Of a stretch of DNA of 20,302 bases, positions 1 through 6,748 are shown piece after piece (position 1 is the stretch's first letter; the number at the start of each line of letters is the position of its first letter). The notes beneath the pieces were generated by a model. It saw only the letters and a program-made list of their open reading frames with translations, was not told where the DNA came from and did no database searches. The DNA is from GCA-2786165 sp964625775 (lineage in GTDB: Bacteria; Pseudomonadota; Gammaproteobacteria; Legionellales; Legionellaceae): positions 1 to 20,302 of the forward strand of contig CAZVEH010000041.1 in assembly GCA_964625775.1 (NCBI GenBank). Reading direction: 5' to 3'. The position numbers and the translations under genes are program-made.

Positions 1-1
1 G

Positions 2-604
2 AATCATCCTGATATTGCCACAAGTCTTGATAACCTAGGAAGCGTGTATGACTCTCAAGGCAATTACCCCAAAGCCATAGAATATTATGAGGCCTCATTA
101 GCCATGAAGCGTTCGATTCATGGTGAAACGGTGAATCATCCTGATATGGCCGCAAGTCTTAATAACTTAGGACTTGCATATAACTCTCAAGGCAATTACC
201 CCAAAGCCATAGAATATTATGAAGCCTCATTAGCCATGATGCGTGCGATTCATGGTGAAACGGCGAATCATCCGGGTATTTCTATAATTTTTGATAACTT
301 AGAGCGAGCTAGGGCTAAGTTAAATGATTCAAACAGGACACCAAAAAGGGGCATTATCTCTGAGGATATGAAGCGAGTTATTTCTGAGAATAATTCAAAT
401 AAGGCAACTAAAGAAGGTTGTACAGCAATGCATTGTTGTGTTTGCGTCTCTTGTTGCCCATGTTTGGTCGTTTATGCAGCGTTAGATTCATGTGGATTTT
501 TTGCAAAAAAAACCCAGGCTAATATTACGGCTCAATCTGTGAATATAAAAGATGATGCAAGCAGTGCTAAAAACCCAATGCTAGAGATGAGCATGCAGCG
601 CTAA
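2..604 (+). CDS. TPR (kinesin light chain-like) protein with Cys-rich tail, 5' end cut by window
   Basis: The frame is open from the first bases, so the N-terminus lies outside the window; the GTG at 44 is internal to a repeat and is not a real start. Near-identical repeats of 44 residues (132 bases) begin at about bases 2 and 134, each with the motif NHPD...SLNNLG...YNSQGNYPKAIEYYEASLAM. A decayed third unit begins at 266. This is the tetratricopeptide pattern of kinesin light chain type, a protein-protein interaction scaffold. After the repeats comes a polar linker, then a segment (about bases 419-493) with eight cysteines in 25 residues mixed with hydrophobic residues, and a polar tail. 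The high DNA identity between repeats implies recent repeat expansion. TPR proteins of this kind are common in Legionellales and sometimes are secreted effectors; that role is only an inference here. No catalytic domain is visible in the part seen. Confidence 0.85.
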   Translation, partial: NHPDIATSLDNLGSVYDSQGNYPKAIEYYEASLAMKRSIHGETVNHPDMAASLNNLGLAYNSQGNYPKAIEYYEASLAMMRAIHGETANHPGISIIFDNLERARAKLNDSNRTPKRGIISEDMKRVISENNSNKATKEGCTAMHCCVCVSCCPCLVVYAALDSCGFFAKKTQANITAQSVNIKDDASSAKNPMLEMSMQR

Positions 605-635
605 ATTGAGATTAATTTAATGATAATTGTGATTT

Positions 636-654
636 CGCCCTGGGAAATAGGGCG
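636..654 (+). terminator. Hairpin after the TPR gene
   Basis: A six-base-pair perfect stem (CGCCCT / AGGGCG) with a seven-base loop lies 32 bases after the TPR stop codon. It is not followed by a T run on either strand, so it is at best a weak or Rho-assisted terminator. It lies between the convergent TPR gene and TraD remnant. The rest of the 605-716 gap shows nothing else. Confidence 0.3.
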
Positions 655-716
655 CATATTCTTGAATGCGAATTTCTGTGCGTCATGATTTAATGCGCTT
701 TTGACGTTGCTGATTT

Positions 717-1575
717 TCATGTTTTTTTATCGACACTAGCAGTGTGATTAATCTGATAAATCACACTTTTAATATCCGCAGGCGCCAATCCATCGTTTAG
801 CGGCAATGGTATTCTAACTTTATAAAGCTCTCCGCCATTGACTAATATAAAGGCCTGTCCCTTAGGCAATGTCATGATATCTGAAACTTCAATCATGGGA
901 GCATTGGTGGTTTGCACGCGGTCTTCGTTGGTTGTGTTGAAATAAATACCTTCTTCCCCATGCGGTGTGTCGTTGACCATGGATACTTGTGTATGACCAA
1001 TAACGCCAACTTGCGGTAAATTTTTGACGAGTAAATTGGCGGTTTCTTCATTCTTAACCCGCATCATGATGAGGGTGTTTAGATTACCCTCGGTTACTTC
1101 AGCTCTTGCTTTTGAGCCTAGTGCCACTTCTAAATCTTGTTTGGTTTGTGCGTAGGCTGTGATTTGAAAACCGGCGCCACCTGCTTTGTTTAGGATTTTC
1201 ACAAAAGAGTCTTGGATGATTTCTGATAGCTCATCACAATGTAGATTTAGACGATAATTGGCATGACTTTCTTTGTATAGTTTGCCTGCGGTTGAAACCA
1301 AGTCTGAGAGCAATGCTTTGCCGACTGCTTGGGCAACATTAGGATTGGTTAGGCTGTCTAAGCCGATATAAATTACTTGTTTTTGTTTGATGGCGCTCAT
1401 GAGTTCGATTTCACAATCACTGTGTTGAAAGGAGAAAAGATTAGAAGCATTGCTTTTATTGATTTCTGATAAGACGGGCCCAACCGATGCGGTGATTTTA
1501 TCGTAATAGTGTTTATCCAATGTTGCTGCATCAAATAAATTTTGAAAATGGAATAACTTTAGGTCTTTGTGTATA
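717..1575 (-). pseudogene. traD: C-terminal remnant of conjugative coupling protein TraD (ICE/SXT type)
   Basis: About 285 codons are open on the minus strand and end at TGA (717-719). The protein part reads like the C-terminal half of the VirD4-like coupling ATPase TraD of SXT-type integrative elements. Visible blocks are a VIYIGLDSL strand, an LHCDE Walker-B-like segment, LNKAGGAGFQITAYAQT, a GNLNTLIMMRV block, and a terminal MTLPKGQAF...GGELYKVRIPLP block. The family is about 600 residues or more. The N-terminal membrane region and Walker A half are absent because the frame runs directly into the tRNA-Arg gene at 1576. No start codon or ribosome binding site belongs to this fragment; the longer open frame reading through the tRNAs is an artefact. 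No internal stop is present, so truncation may be fairly recent. Its position against a tRNA 3' end, a common attachment site for integrative elements, suggests a leftover after integration and deletion. Confidence 0.8.
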
Positions 1576-1652
1576 TGGTGCGCTCGGAGGGACTCGAACC
1601 CCCGACACCTTGGTTCGAAGCCAAGTACTCTATCCAGCTGAGCTACGAGCGC
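1576..1652 (-). tRNA. tRNA-Arg (anticodon TCG)
   Basis: The reverse complement folds as a 77-base cloverleaf. The acceptor arms are GCGCTCG and CGAGCGC, the D arm contains AGCTCAGCTGGATAGAG, the anticodon stem is CTTGG/CCAAG with loop CTTCGAA, and the T arm is GGGGGTTCGAGTCCCTC. The CCA end is encoded. The anticodon TCG reads CGA arginine codons. It is probably the last gene of a minus-strand unit with the two tRNA-Lys genes. Its 3' end abuts the TraD remnant. Confidence 0.95.
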
Positions 1653-1678
1653 AGAGAGTGGGACTGTTTGATGTAAAT

Positions 1679-1754
1679 TGGTGGGCCGTGTAAGAATCGA
1701 ACTTACGACACAAAGGTTAAAAGCCTTCTGCTCTACCGACTGAGCTAACGGCCC
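1679..1754 (-). tRNA. tRNA-Lys (anticodon TTT), copy 2
   Basis: A 76-base cloverleaf on the minus strand with acceptor GGGCCGT/ACGGCCC, D arm AGCTCAGTCGGTAGAG, anticodon loop CTTTTAA, T arm GTTCGATTC and encoded CCA. It is identical over its full length to the copy at 1829-1904. The flanks differ, so the duplication covers essentially the tRNA itself. Confidence 0.95.
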
Positions 1755-1828
1755 GGTAAAAAGCGATAATACCGGAAAAATTTGAAATATCAACAGGACC
1801 ATGTGTAAAAGATCTTGTTTGGTTTATT

Positions 1829-1904
1829 TGGTGGGCCGTGTAAGAATCGAACTTACGACACAAAGGTTAAAAGCCTTCTGCTCTACCGACTGAGCTAACG
1901 GCCC
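1829..1904 (-). tRNA. tRNA-Lys (anticodon TTT), copy 1
   Basis: A 76-base cloverleaf identical to 1679-1754, offset by 150 bases. It is the gene nearest the minus-strand promoter at 1919-1948 and is probably cotranscribed with the second tRNA-Lys and tRNA-Arg. Confidence 0.95.
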
Positions 1905-1918
1905 GCAAATAGGGGGAT

Positions 1919-1948
1919 ATTGTATCGAAAGTTCTCCTGGTTTGTCGA
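1919..1948 (-). promoter_or_regulatory. Promoter of the tRNA-Lys/Lys/Arg unit
   Basis: On the minus strand TCGACA (1943-1948) and TACAAT (1919-1924) are separated by 18 bases. Each differs from the sigma70 consensus at one position. The -10 box lies 14 bases before the first tRNA-Lys, as expected for a tRNA operon with a very short leader. Confidence 0.65.
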
Positions 1949-1998
1949 CCATTATTTTACATTATTGATCGTCTTTCAAGATCTAATGCTTGTTCTAA

Positions 1999-2028
1999 TT
2001 GTATGCGTGGTGAAAATTAGCATATAAT
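1999..2028 (+). promoter_or_regulatory. Promoter of the hinT-folE-metal transporter operon
   Basis: TTGTAT (1999-2004) and a perfect TATAAT (2023-2028) are 18 bases apart. Transcription would begin near 2035, giving a leader of under 20 bases before the GTG start of hinT. Confidence 0.6.
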
Positions 2029-2051
2029 GGCCTTTTTCACTGAGGGCTATT

Positions 2052-2393
2052 GTGGATTGTTTGTTTTGTAAAATTGCTCAAGGCCAGATCCCTGCTCAAG
2101 TAGTTTATGAAGATACTGAGATTATGGCGTTTCGTGATATTGCGCCTCAGGCACCCACTCATATTTTGTTGATTCCAAAAGTTCATATTGCCACCATCAA
2201 TGATGTGGATACTCATCATGCTGAGCTCATGGGGCGATTGATACTCAAAGCGCGGCAATTGGCTGTCGAACAGCAGTGCGATGATTCAGGGTATCGTTTG
2301 GTTTTTAATGTCAATCAACACGGCGGACAAGCTGTGTATCATATTCATTTACATCTTTTAGGTGGGCGGCAAATGGTTTGGCCACCAGGATAA
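2052..2393 (+). CDS. hinT: HIT-family purine nucleoside phosphoramidase HinT
   Basis: A complete 113-residue protein of normal length for the HIT family. Members hydrolyse adenosine phosphoramidates and related AMP conjugates in the cytoplasm. The histidine triad is seen as HIHLHLLGG with His97, His99 and His101. The N-terminal CLFCKI motif (Cys3, Cys6), the FRDIAPQAPTHILLIPK block and the GQAVYH segment are all typical. The start is GTG at 2052, preceded by GAGG at 2042-2045; starting here gives the usual N-terminus of the family. It is the first gene after the promoter at 1999-2028, and folE begins 25 bases after its stop. Confidence 0.95.
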   Translation: MDCLFCKIAQGQIPAQVVYEDTEIMAFRDIAPQAPTHILLIPKVHIATINDVDTHHAELMGRLILKARQLAVEQQCDDSGYRLVFNVNQHGGQAVYHIHLHLLGGRQMVWPPG

Positions 2394-2418
2394 TATTTTT
2401 TATAGGATACTTAATTTT

Positions 2419-2958
2419 ATGCAACAATCATTTCGACATATCATACAAGAGTTGGGTGAAGACATAACTCGGGAAGGGTTGCGTGATACGCCTGAGCGGG
2501 CAGCAAAAGCTCTTCAATATTTGACCAAAGGCTACCAAGAAAGTTTAGATGAGATCATCAATGACGCTTTATTTGAGTCAGATATGAACGAAATGGTGAT
2601 CGTGAAGCATATCGAAATGTATTCCTTATGCGAGCATCATTTGTTGCCTTTTTTAGGTACCTGTCACGTGGGTTATTTGCCCAATGGAAAAGTATTAGGC
2701 TTATCAAAAGTTGCTAGAATTGTCGATTTCTTTGCGCGGCGCTTACAAATTCAAGAACGTTTAACGGCTGAAATTGCACATTGCATTGCAGAGATCACTG
2801 GGGCTAGAGGGGTTGCAGTGGTCATGGAAGCCAAACATCTATGTATGATGATGCGTGGCGTAGAAAAACAAAACTCTGTGTTGACCACGTCCGTGATGTT
2901 GGGTGAGATGCGGGATAATCCCAGCAGTCGTTTAGAGTTTTTAAATCTGATTGGTTAA
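2419..2958 (+). CDS. folE: GTP cyclohydrolase I
   Basis: This enzyme converts GTP to dihydroneopterin triphosphate, the first step of tetrahydrofolate synthesis, as a zinc-dependent cytoplasmic homo-oligomer. The 179-residue product shows the signature blocks GLRDTPERAAK (20-30), SLCEHHLLPF with zinc ligands Cys71 and His74, and HLCMMMRGV with the third ligand Cys142. It is shorter than the 222-residue E. coli protein but complete for the compact bacterial form. An in-frame ATG at 2362 overlaps the hinT tail; the start at 2419 is preferred because it gives the usual N-terminus and has TAGGAT upstream at about 2402. The gene ends 9 bases before the metal exporter, so the two are probably cotranscribed. 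Confidence 0.95.
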   Translation: MQQSFRHIIQELGEDITREGLRDTPERAAKALQYLTKGYQESLDEIINDALFESDMNEMVIVKHIEMYSLCEHHLLPFLGTCHVGYLPNGKVLGLSKVARIVDFFARRLQIQERLTAEIAHCIAEITGARGVAVVMEAKHLCMMMRGVEKQNSVLTTSVMLGEMRDNPSSRLEFLNLIG

Positions 2959-2967
2959 GGATCGGTT

Positions 2968-4095
2968 GTGGCGCATAATCATCGTTATCATCAAGCCAAA
3001 AATATCACATTGATCGGTGCAGGGGTTAATGTTTTTCTCGGGATCATTAAAGTCGTCGGAGGATTTTTTTTCTATTCGCACGCGTTGATTGCGGATGGAT
3101 TGCATTCTTTTTCCGATTTGTTTACGGATACGATGGTGCTTTTTGCGTCTAAATATGGCAATCAAGATGCGGATGATGAGCATCCTTACGGTCACCAACG
3201 CATTGAAACGGCGGCAACTTTGATGTTGGCTTTGCTGTTGATTTTAACAGGCATAGGTATTGCATGGGACTCTTTCGGGCATATATTACACGCATCGGTG
3301 CAAACACCTAGCAAGCTGGCGTTGCCCATTGCTTTTTTCTCTATTGTGGCCAACGAAGCTTTATTTTATACCACAAAACGTGTTGGACATCGCATCCAAT
3401 CCCCACTGATACTTGCCAATGCCTGGCATCATCGCTCTGATTCTGCTTCATCTGGGATTGTACTAGTAGGGATTCTTGGCAGTTTATTCGGGTTTCCTTT
3501 TTTAGATCCTTTGGCCGCCACTTTGGTAGGTGGTTTGATCGTTAAAATGGGCCTGGATTATGGTTGGGATAGTGTCAAAGAATTAGTCGATACGGGTGTT
3601 GAACCTGAACAGATAGAAGAGATCAATCAGATCATCAATCAAGTTGATGGAGTTTGTAAAATTCATCAATTACGTACCCGAAAAATGGGCAATGATATTC
3701 TGATTGATGTTCATATTTTAGTTTCACCCTTTATTTCTGTATCCGAAGGACATCATATTGCACAAAACGTGCATGCTCATTTGATGCGCTCCATGGTTCA
3801 AGTGAAAGATGTCACGGTGCATGTTGATCCTGAAGATGATGAATTATTCGCACCTTCTCGTGATTTGCCGAGTCGAGCTACCATAGAAAAAAATCTATTG
3901 AATCAATGGTCCGAGCGTTTTTCACACATACATGCTTATACTTTGCACTATTTGGATGGAAAAATTACGATTGATATTATATTAGATGAAGAGTTTGATC
4001 GATGGTCAGAGTTAAGTGATATGATTCGCCAGGATTTATCGAATCATCAAAAAATTGTCAGTATTTGTTTGTTAAAGAAAAAGGATCATCTATGA
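2968..4095 (+). CDS. Cation diffusion facilitator (CDF) metal exporter, FieF-like
   Basis: A 375-residue inner-membrane antiporter that probably exports Zn(II), Fe(II) or similar divalent ions in exchange for protons. Hydrophobic segments fill residues 13-220. The first metal site is in ADGLHSFSD (Asp43, Asp50) and the second in AWHHRSD (His154 and Asp158, an HxxxD motif). The HPYGHQRIE motif (72-80) and the cytoplasmic domain (GVCKIHQLRTRKMG, VHVDPEDD) fit FieF/MMT1-type proteins. E. coli FieF has 300 residues; this protein carries an extra C-terminal region of about 75 residues. Start GTG at 2968 has AAGGA at 2957-2961. Its TGA stop overlaps the ATG of the ZIP gene. Substrate choice cannot be read from the sequence. 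Confidence 0.9.
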   Translation: MAHNHRYHQAKNITLIGAGVNVFLGIIKVVGGFFFYSHALIADGLHSFSDLFTDTMVLFASKYGNQDADDEHPYGHQRIETAATLMLALLLILTGIGIAWDSFGHILHASVQTPSKLALPIAFFSIVANEALFYTTKRVGHRIQSPLILANAWHHRSDSASSGIVLVGILGSLFGFPFLDPLAATLVGGLIVKMGLDYGWDSVKELVDTGVEPEQIEEINQIINQVDGVCKIHQLRTRKMGNDILIDVHILVSPFISVSEGHHIAQNVHAHLMRSMVQVKDVTVHVDPEDDELFAPSRDLPSRATIEKNLLNQWSERFSHIHAYTLHYLDGKITIDIILDEEFDRWSELSDMIRQDLSNHQKIVSICLLKKKDHL

Positions 4096-4847
4096 CCTCA
4101 GGGGCTCTTAAGGTATTTTTTGCGATCAGTGTGGTCGCAGTAATCTTGTTGGCAGGATGGTATCCTTTCAAAAAGCGTCTTAAAAAATCCGAATCCATGG
4201 ATTTTCCTATAGGCGAAACTTTGGCAACAGGTGTTTTTCTTGGCGCAGGTTTATTGCATTTGCTGCCTGAATCTGCCCTAGAGTTTACCAAACAAGGCTA
4301 TCAATATCCTTTGGCTTATCTGATCACAGGTTTGGTTTTTTTAGTATTTTTGTGGTTTGAGCATGTGGGTCGAGAATTATACCATCATCAAAATCGCAGT
4401 CATCCTGCATTTGCTTTATTGGCATGGGTGATGCTGTCTGTTCATTCATTGGTATTGGGTACTGCTTTAGGATTTAGTCAGGATTATTCTTTGGCGATTA
4501 TGCTATATTTGGCGATCATCACGCATAAATGGGCAGAGAGCTTTGCGATTGCAATGCAATTGGCACAATGTTCTTTGAGCATGGTAAAAAGTGTTGGGTT
4601 GTTTTTGATATTTGCACTGATGACGCCTTTGGGGATTTATTTGGGCTGGTACCTGGGGCATGGGGTCCATACGCAAACTATTTTAGATCCTATTCTAATT
4701 GCTATTTCAGCGGGTACGTTTCTCTATTTAGGTACCTTGCATGGTTTAGAACAATGTGTCATGGTAGAACGATGCTGCAATTTACGCTATTTTAGTTTTG
4801 TCATTATTGGCTTTTTGTTAATGGGGTCGGTGGCTCTTTATATCTAG
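4092..4847 (+). CDS. ZIP-family divalent metal transporter
   Basis: A 251-residue membrane protein with about eight hydrophobic segments. The ZIP signatures are GAGLLHLLPE (51-60) in helix 2, VHSLVLGTALG (117-127; His118) in helix 4 and THKWAESFA (144-152; His145, Glu149) in helix 5, which together form the metal site. ZIP proteins move Zn, Fe or Mn towards the cytoplasm. The ATG at 4092 overlaps the exporter stop as ATGA and has AAGGA at 4080-4084; the in-frame TTG at 4065 is less likely. Coupling an importer-type protein to a CDF exporter by translational overlap suggests a combined role in metal balance, which is an inference. Confidence 0.9.
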   Translation: MTSGALKVFFAISVVAVILLAGWYPFKKRLKKSESMDFPIGETLATGVFLGAGLLHLLPESALEFTKQGYQYPLAYLITGLVFLVFLWFEHVGRELYHHQNRSHPAFALLAWVMLSVHSLVLGTALGFSQDYSLAIMLYLAIITHKWAESFAIAMQLAQCSLSMVKSVGLFLIFALMTPLGIYLGWYLGHGVHTQTILDPILIAISAGTFLYLGTLHGLEQCVMVERCCNLRYFSFVIIGFLLMGSVALYI

Positions 4848-4912
4848 GACACCCCCTGGTATTGTGATCCGTTTTGAAGTGAAGATTGTTGATACATTCA
4901 GGGAAAGATTGT

Positions 4913-5668
4913 ATGAAATGGATGCGAATTTGTTTGGGACTGATTGCATTGTACGGCTGCCATGTGTCTTATGCAGAATCTGTAGTGATTGGCGTTGATC
5001 AGAATAATCCGCCGTTGTCGATGCGAACTGATAGCGCCGATCATTTCATAGGATTTGAACTGGATATCATGAATGAGATATGTACAAGATTACGCTTAAC
5101 CTGTACCTATCAAGCTGTGATTGCGAACCACATCATCACCGCATTAGAATCAGGGAAAATTGATTTGGCCCTTGATACCATCATTATCCCTGATTTTCGT
5201 TTATATGGGCTTATTTTAAGCCTGCCTTACTTGCCCAGTAATGGGAAATTTATGGCCTTGAAAAATTCTTCGATCAAAACCATTGCTGATATTCAGAGTA
5301 AAAGGATTGGAGTGCGTTTGGGTGCATTTCAAGTGAATCTTGGCGCAGATATGTATATTAAAAAATTATTTAATCAACCACTCACTATCAAAAGTTATCT
5401 CACCATGTCGGAGTTATTAGCGGCTTTGAATGACAATGACATTGATGTGATTTTTGCGAACCAATTTGGTGTCAACTATTGGTTTAATGCCAATAAAGAC
5501 ATGTATAAATTTATTGGTGAATCGATCGAAATTGGTAATGGATATGGCATTATGTCTACGCCCAAATATCAAAAATTAATGTTGTCCATCAATGACTGCA
5601 TTCAACAAATTATGGCTGATGGTACGTATGACATGATTTATCAGCGATATTTTACCCAGTTTCAGTGA
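4913..5668 (+). CDS. Periplasmic amino-acid-type solute-binding protein (SBP family 3)
   Basis: The 251-residue product begins with a signal peptide (MKWMR, hydrophobic core, possible cut after SYA at residue 21). A Cys at 16 in ALYGC is a poor lipobox because of the Tyr. The mature part shows the family 3 fold: VVIGVDQNNPPLSMR, FIGFELDIMNEICTRL, then ALESGKIDLALDTIIIP and a central IGVRLGAF block. This suggests binding of an amino acid or similar small ligand in the periplasm. No ABC permease or ATPase gene is adjacent, so it is an orphan here. Start ATG at 4913 is preferred over TTG at 4886 because AGGGAA sits just upstream and a proper signal peptide results. It lies 65 bases after the ZIP gene and could be the last gene of that unit or have its own promoter. 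Confidence 0.85.
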   Translation: MKWMRICLGLIALYGCHVSYAESVVIGVDQNNPPLSMRTDSADHFIGFELDIMNEICTRLRLTCTYQAVIANHIITALESGKIDLALDTIIIPDFRLYGLILSLPYLPSNGKFMALKNSSIKTIADIQSKRIGVRLGAFQVNLGADMYIKKLFNQPLTIKSYLTMSELLAALNDNDIDVIFANQFGVNYWFNANKDMYKFIGESIEIGNGYGIMSTPKYQKLMLSINDCIQQIMADGTYDMIYQRYFTQFQ

Positions 5669-5749
5669 TTGCATACGGACGAAGTTTTGTGATTCAGTCG
5701 AAATTAGACTAACATGGACACTTTTATCCTCTCTGGTTTTTAAAAGCGA

Positions 5750-6748
5750 ATGAAAAAAGGTTTATTACTGATAAATTTAGGCACGCCAAAGCAACCTACG
5801 TTAGGCGCTGTGTGGCAATATCTTCGCATATTTTTAGCCGATAAACGGGTGATTACTCTACCCGCTGTGTTGCGTTATGTGTTGTTATATGGCTTTATCT
5901 TGCCGTTTAGAATATCCAAAACCAAACACGCCTATCAGGCGATTTGGACCGAACAAGGTTCGCCGCTGCGGGTTTATGGGGAGTTGCTTTGTCAAAAACT
6001 TCAGGAGAAGTTGGGAGATACTTACCAGGTTGCCCTGGGTATGCGTTACGGATATCCGAGTATTGAATCTGCTCTAAACCGCTTAGAGGCTTGTGAACAT
6101 CTTACGATTTTGCCGTTGTATCCTCAATATTCTTCTGCTGCGACCGGGTCTAGTTTAGAAGCCGTATTAGAGAAAATTGCTAAAAAAAATGCGGTGCCTG
6201 CTTTGACTGTGATACGCCAATTCTATGACCATCCTGCTTTCATTAAGGCACAAGCTAGGCTGATCACATCGTACCTTACCGACTTTGATATGCTGATTTT
6301 TTCTTATCATGGCTTACCAGAGCAGCATTTGCTGCAGCAGGGGTGTGCTAAGATTTGTACCAAGGCATGTGACACCTCTTCACGCCCAGTGAGTGATTGT
6401 TATCGGGCTCAGTGTTATCAAACATCAACCCTATTGGCGCGCAAATTGGAATTGTCACCACATCAATATACGACAGTGTTTCAATCAAGACTTGGGCGCA
6501 CACCATGGATTCAGCCTTATCTGGAAAATGTGTTGCGGGAACTGGCTGCTGGACAAACGAAACGCATTGTCATTGCTTGCCCTTCGTTTGTGGCCGACTG
6601 TTTGGAAACTTTAGAGGAAATTGGTCTGCGTGCACGCGAGTTTTGGCTGGAACTAGGCGGAGAGGCGTTGACCTTGGTCCCATGTTTGAATGCGGAAGAT
6701 GATTGGTGTGACGCACTTGCGAGTATCACAAGCCAAGCCATCGAATAA
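5750..6748 (+). CDS. hemH: Ferrochelatase
   Basis: This enzyme inserts Fe(II) into protoporphyrin IX in the last step of haem synthesis. The 332-residue product is full length. It shows the N-terminal LLINLGTPKQPT block, LPLYPQYSSAATGS (121-134), the SYHGLPEQH motif with catalytic His187, FQSRLGRTPWIQPY (244-257) and CPSFVADCLETLEEI (277-291) with the conserved Glu286. Between 199 and 222 lie five cysteines (199, 203, 207, 217, 222), as in bacterial ferrochelatases with extra cysteines near the active site, some of which hold a [2Fe-2S] cluster. Start ATG at 5750 gives the normal N-terminus although the ribosome binding site is weak (AGCGA). It converges on the L,D-transpeptidase gene with an overlap of 23 bases. 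Confidence 0.96.
   Translation: MKKGLLLINLGTPKQPTLGAVWQYLRIFLADKRVITLPAVLRYVLLYGFILPFRISKTKHAYQAIWTEQGSPLRVYGELLCQKLQEKLGDTYQVALGMRYGYPSIESALNRLEACEHLTILPLYPQYSSAATGSSLEAVLEKIAKKNAVPALTVIRQFYDHPAFIKAQARLITSYLTDFDMLIFSYHGLPEQHLLQQGCAKICTKACDTSSRPVSDCYRAQCYQTSTLLARKLELSPHQYTTVFQSRLGRTPWIQPYLENVLRELAAGQTKRIVIACPSFVADCLETLEEIGLRAREFWLELGGEALTLVPCLNAEDDWCDALASITSQAIE

Noticed and set aside
2..300. Tandem 132-base DNA repeats as a CRISPR-like or satellite array
   Set aside because: The unit is three codons times 44 residues in an open frame with TPR consensus, so it is a coding repeat; there are no spacers.
1576..1802. N-terminal extension of the TraD open frame through the tRNA genes
   Set aside because: These bases are two well-formed tRNA genes; the translated part is not TraD-like and starts in the spacer between the tRNA-Lys copies.
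1679..1904. Direct repeats of 76 bases as a possible mobile-element duplication
   Set aside because: They are complete identical tRNA-Lys genes with different flanks, an ordinary tRNA gene duplication.
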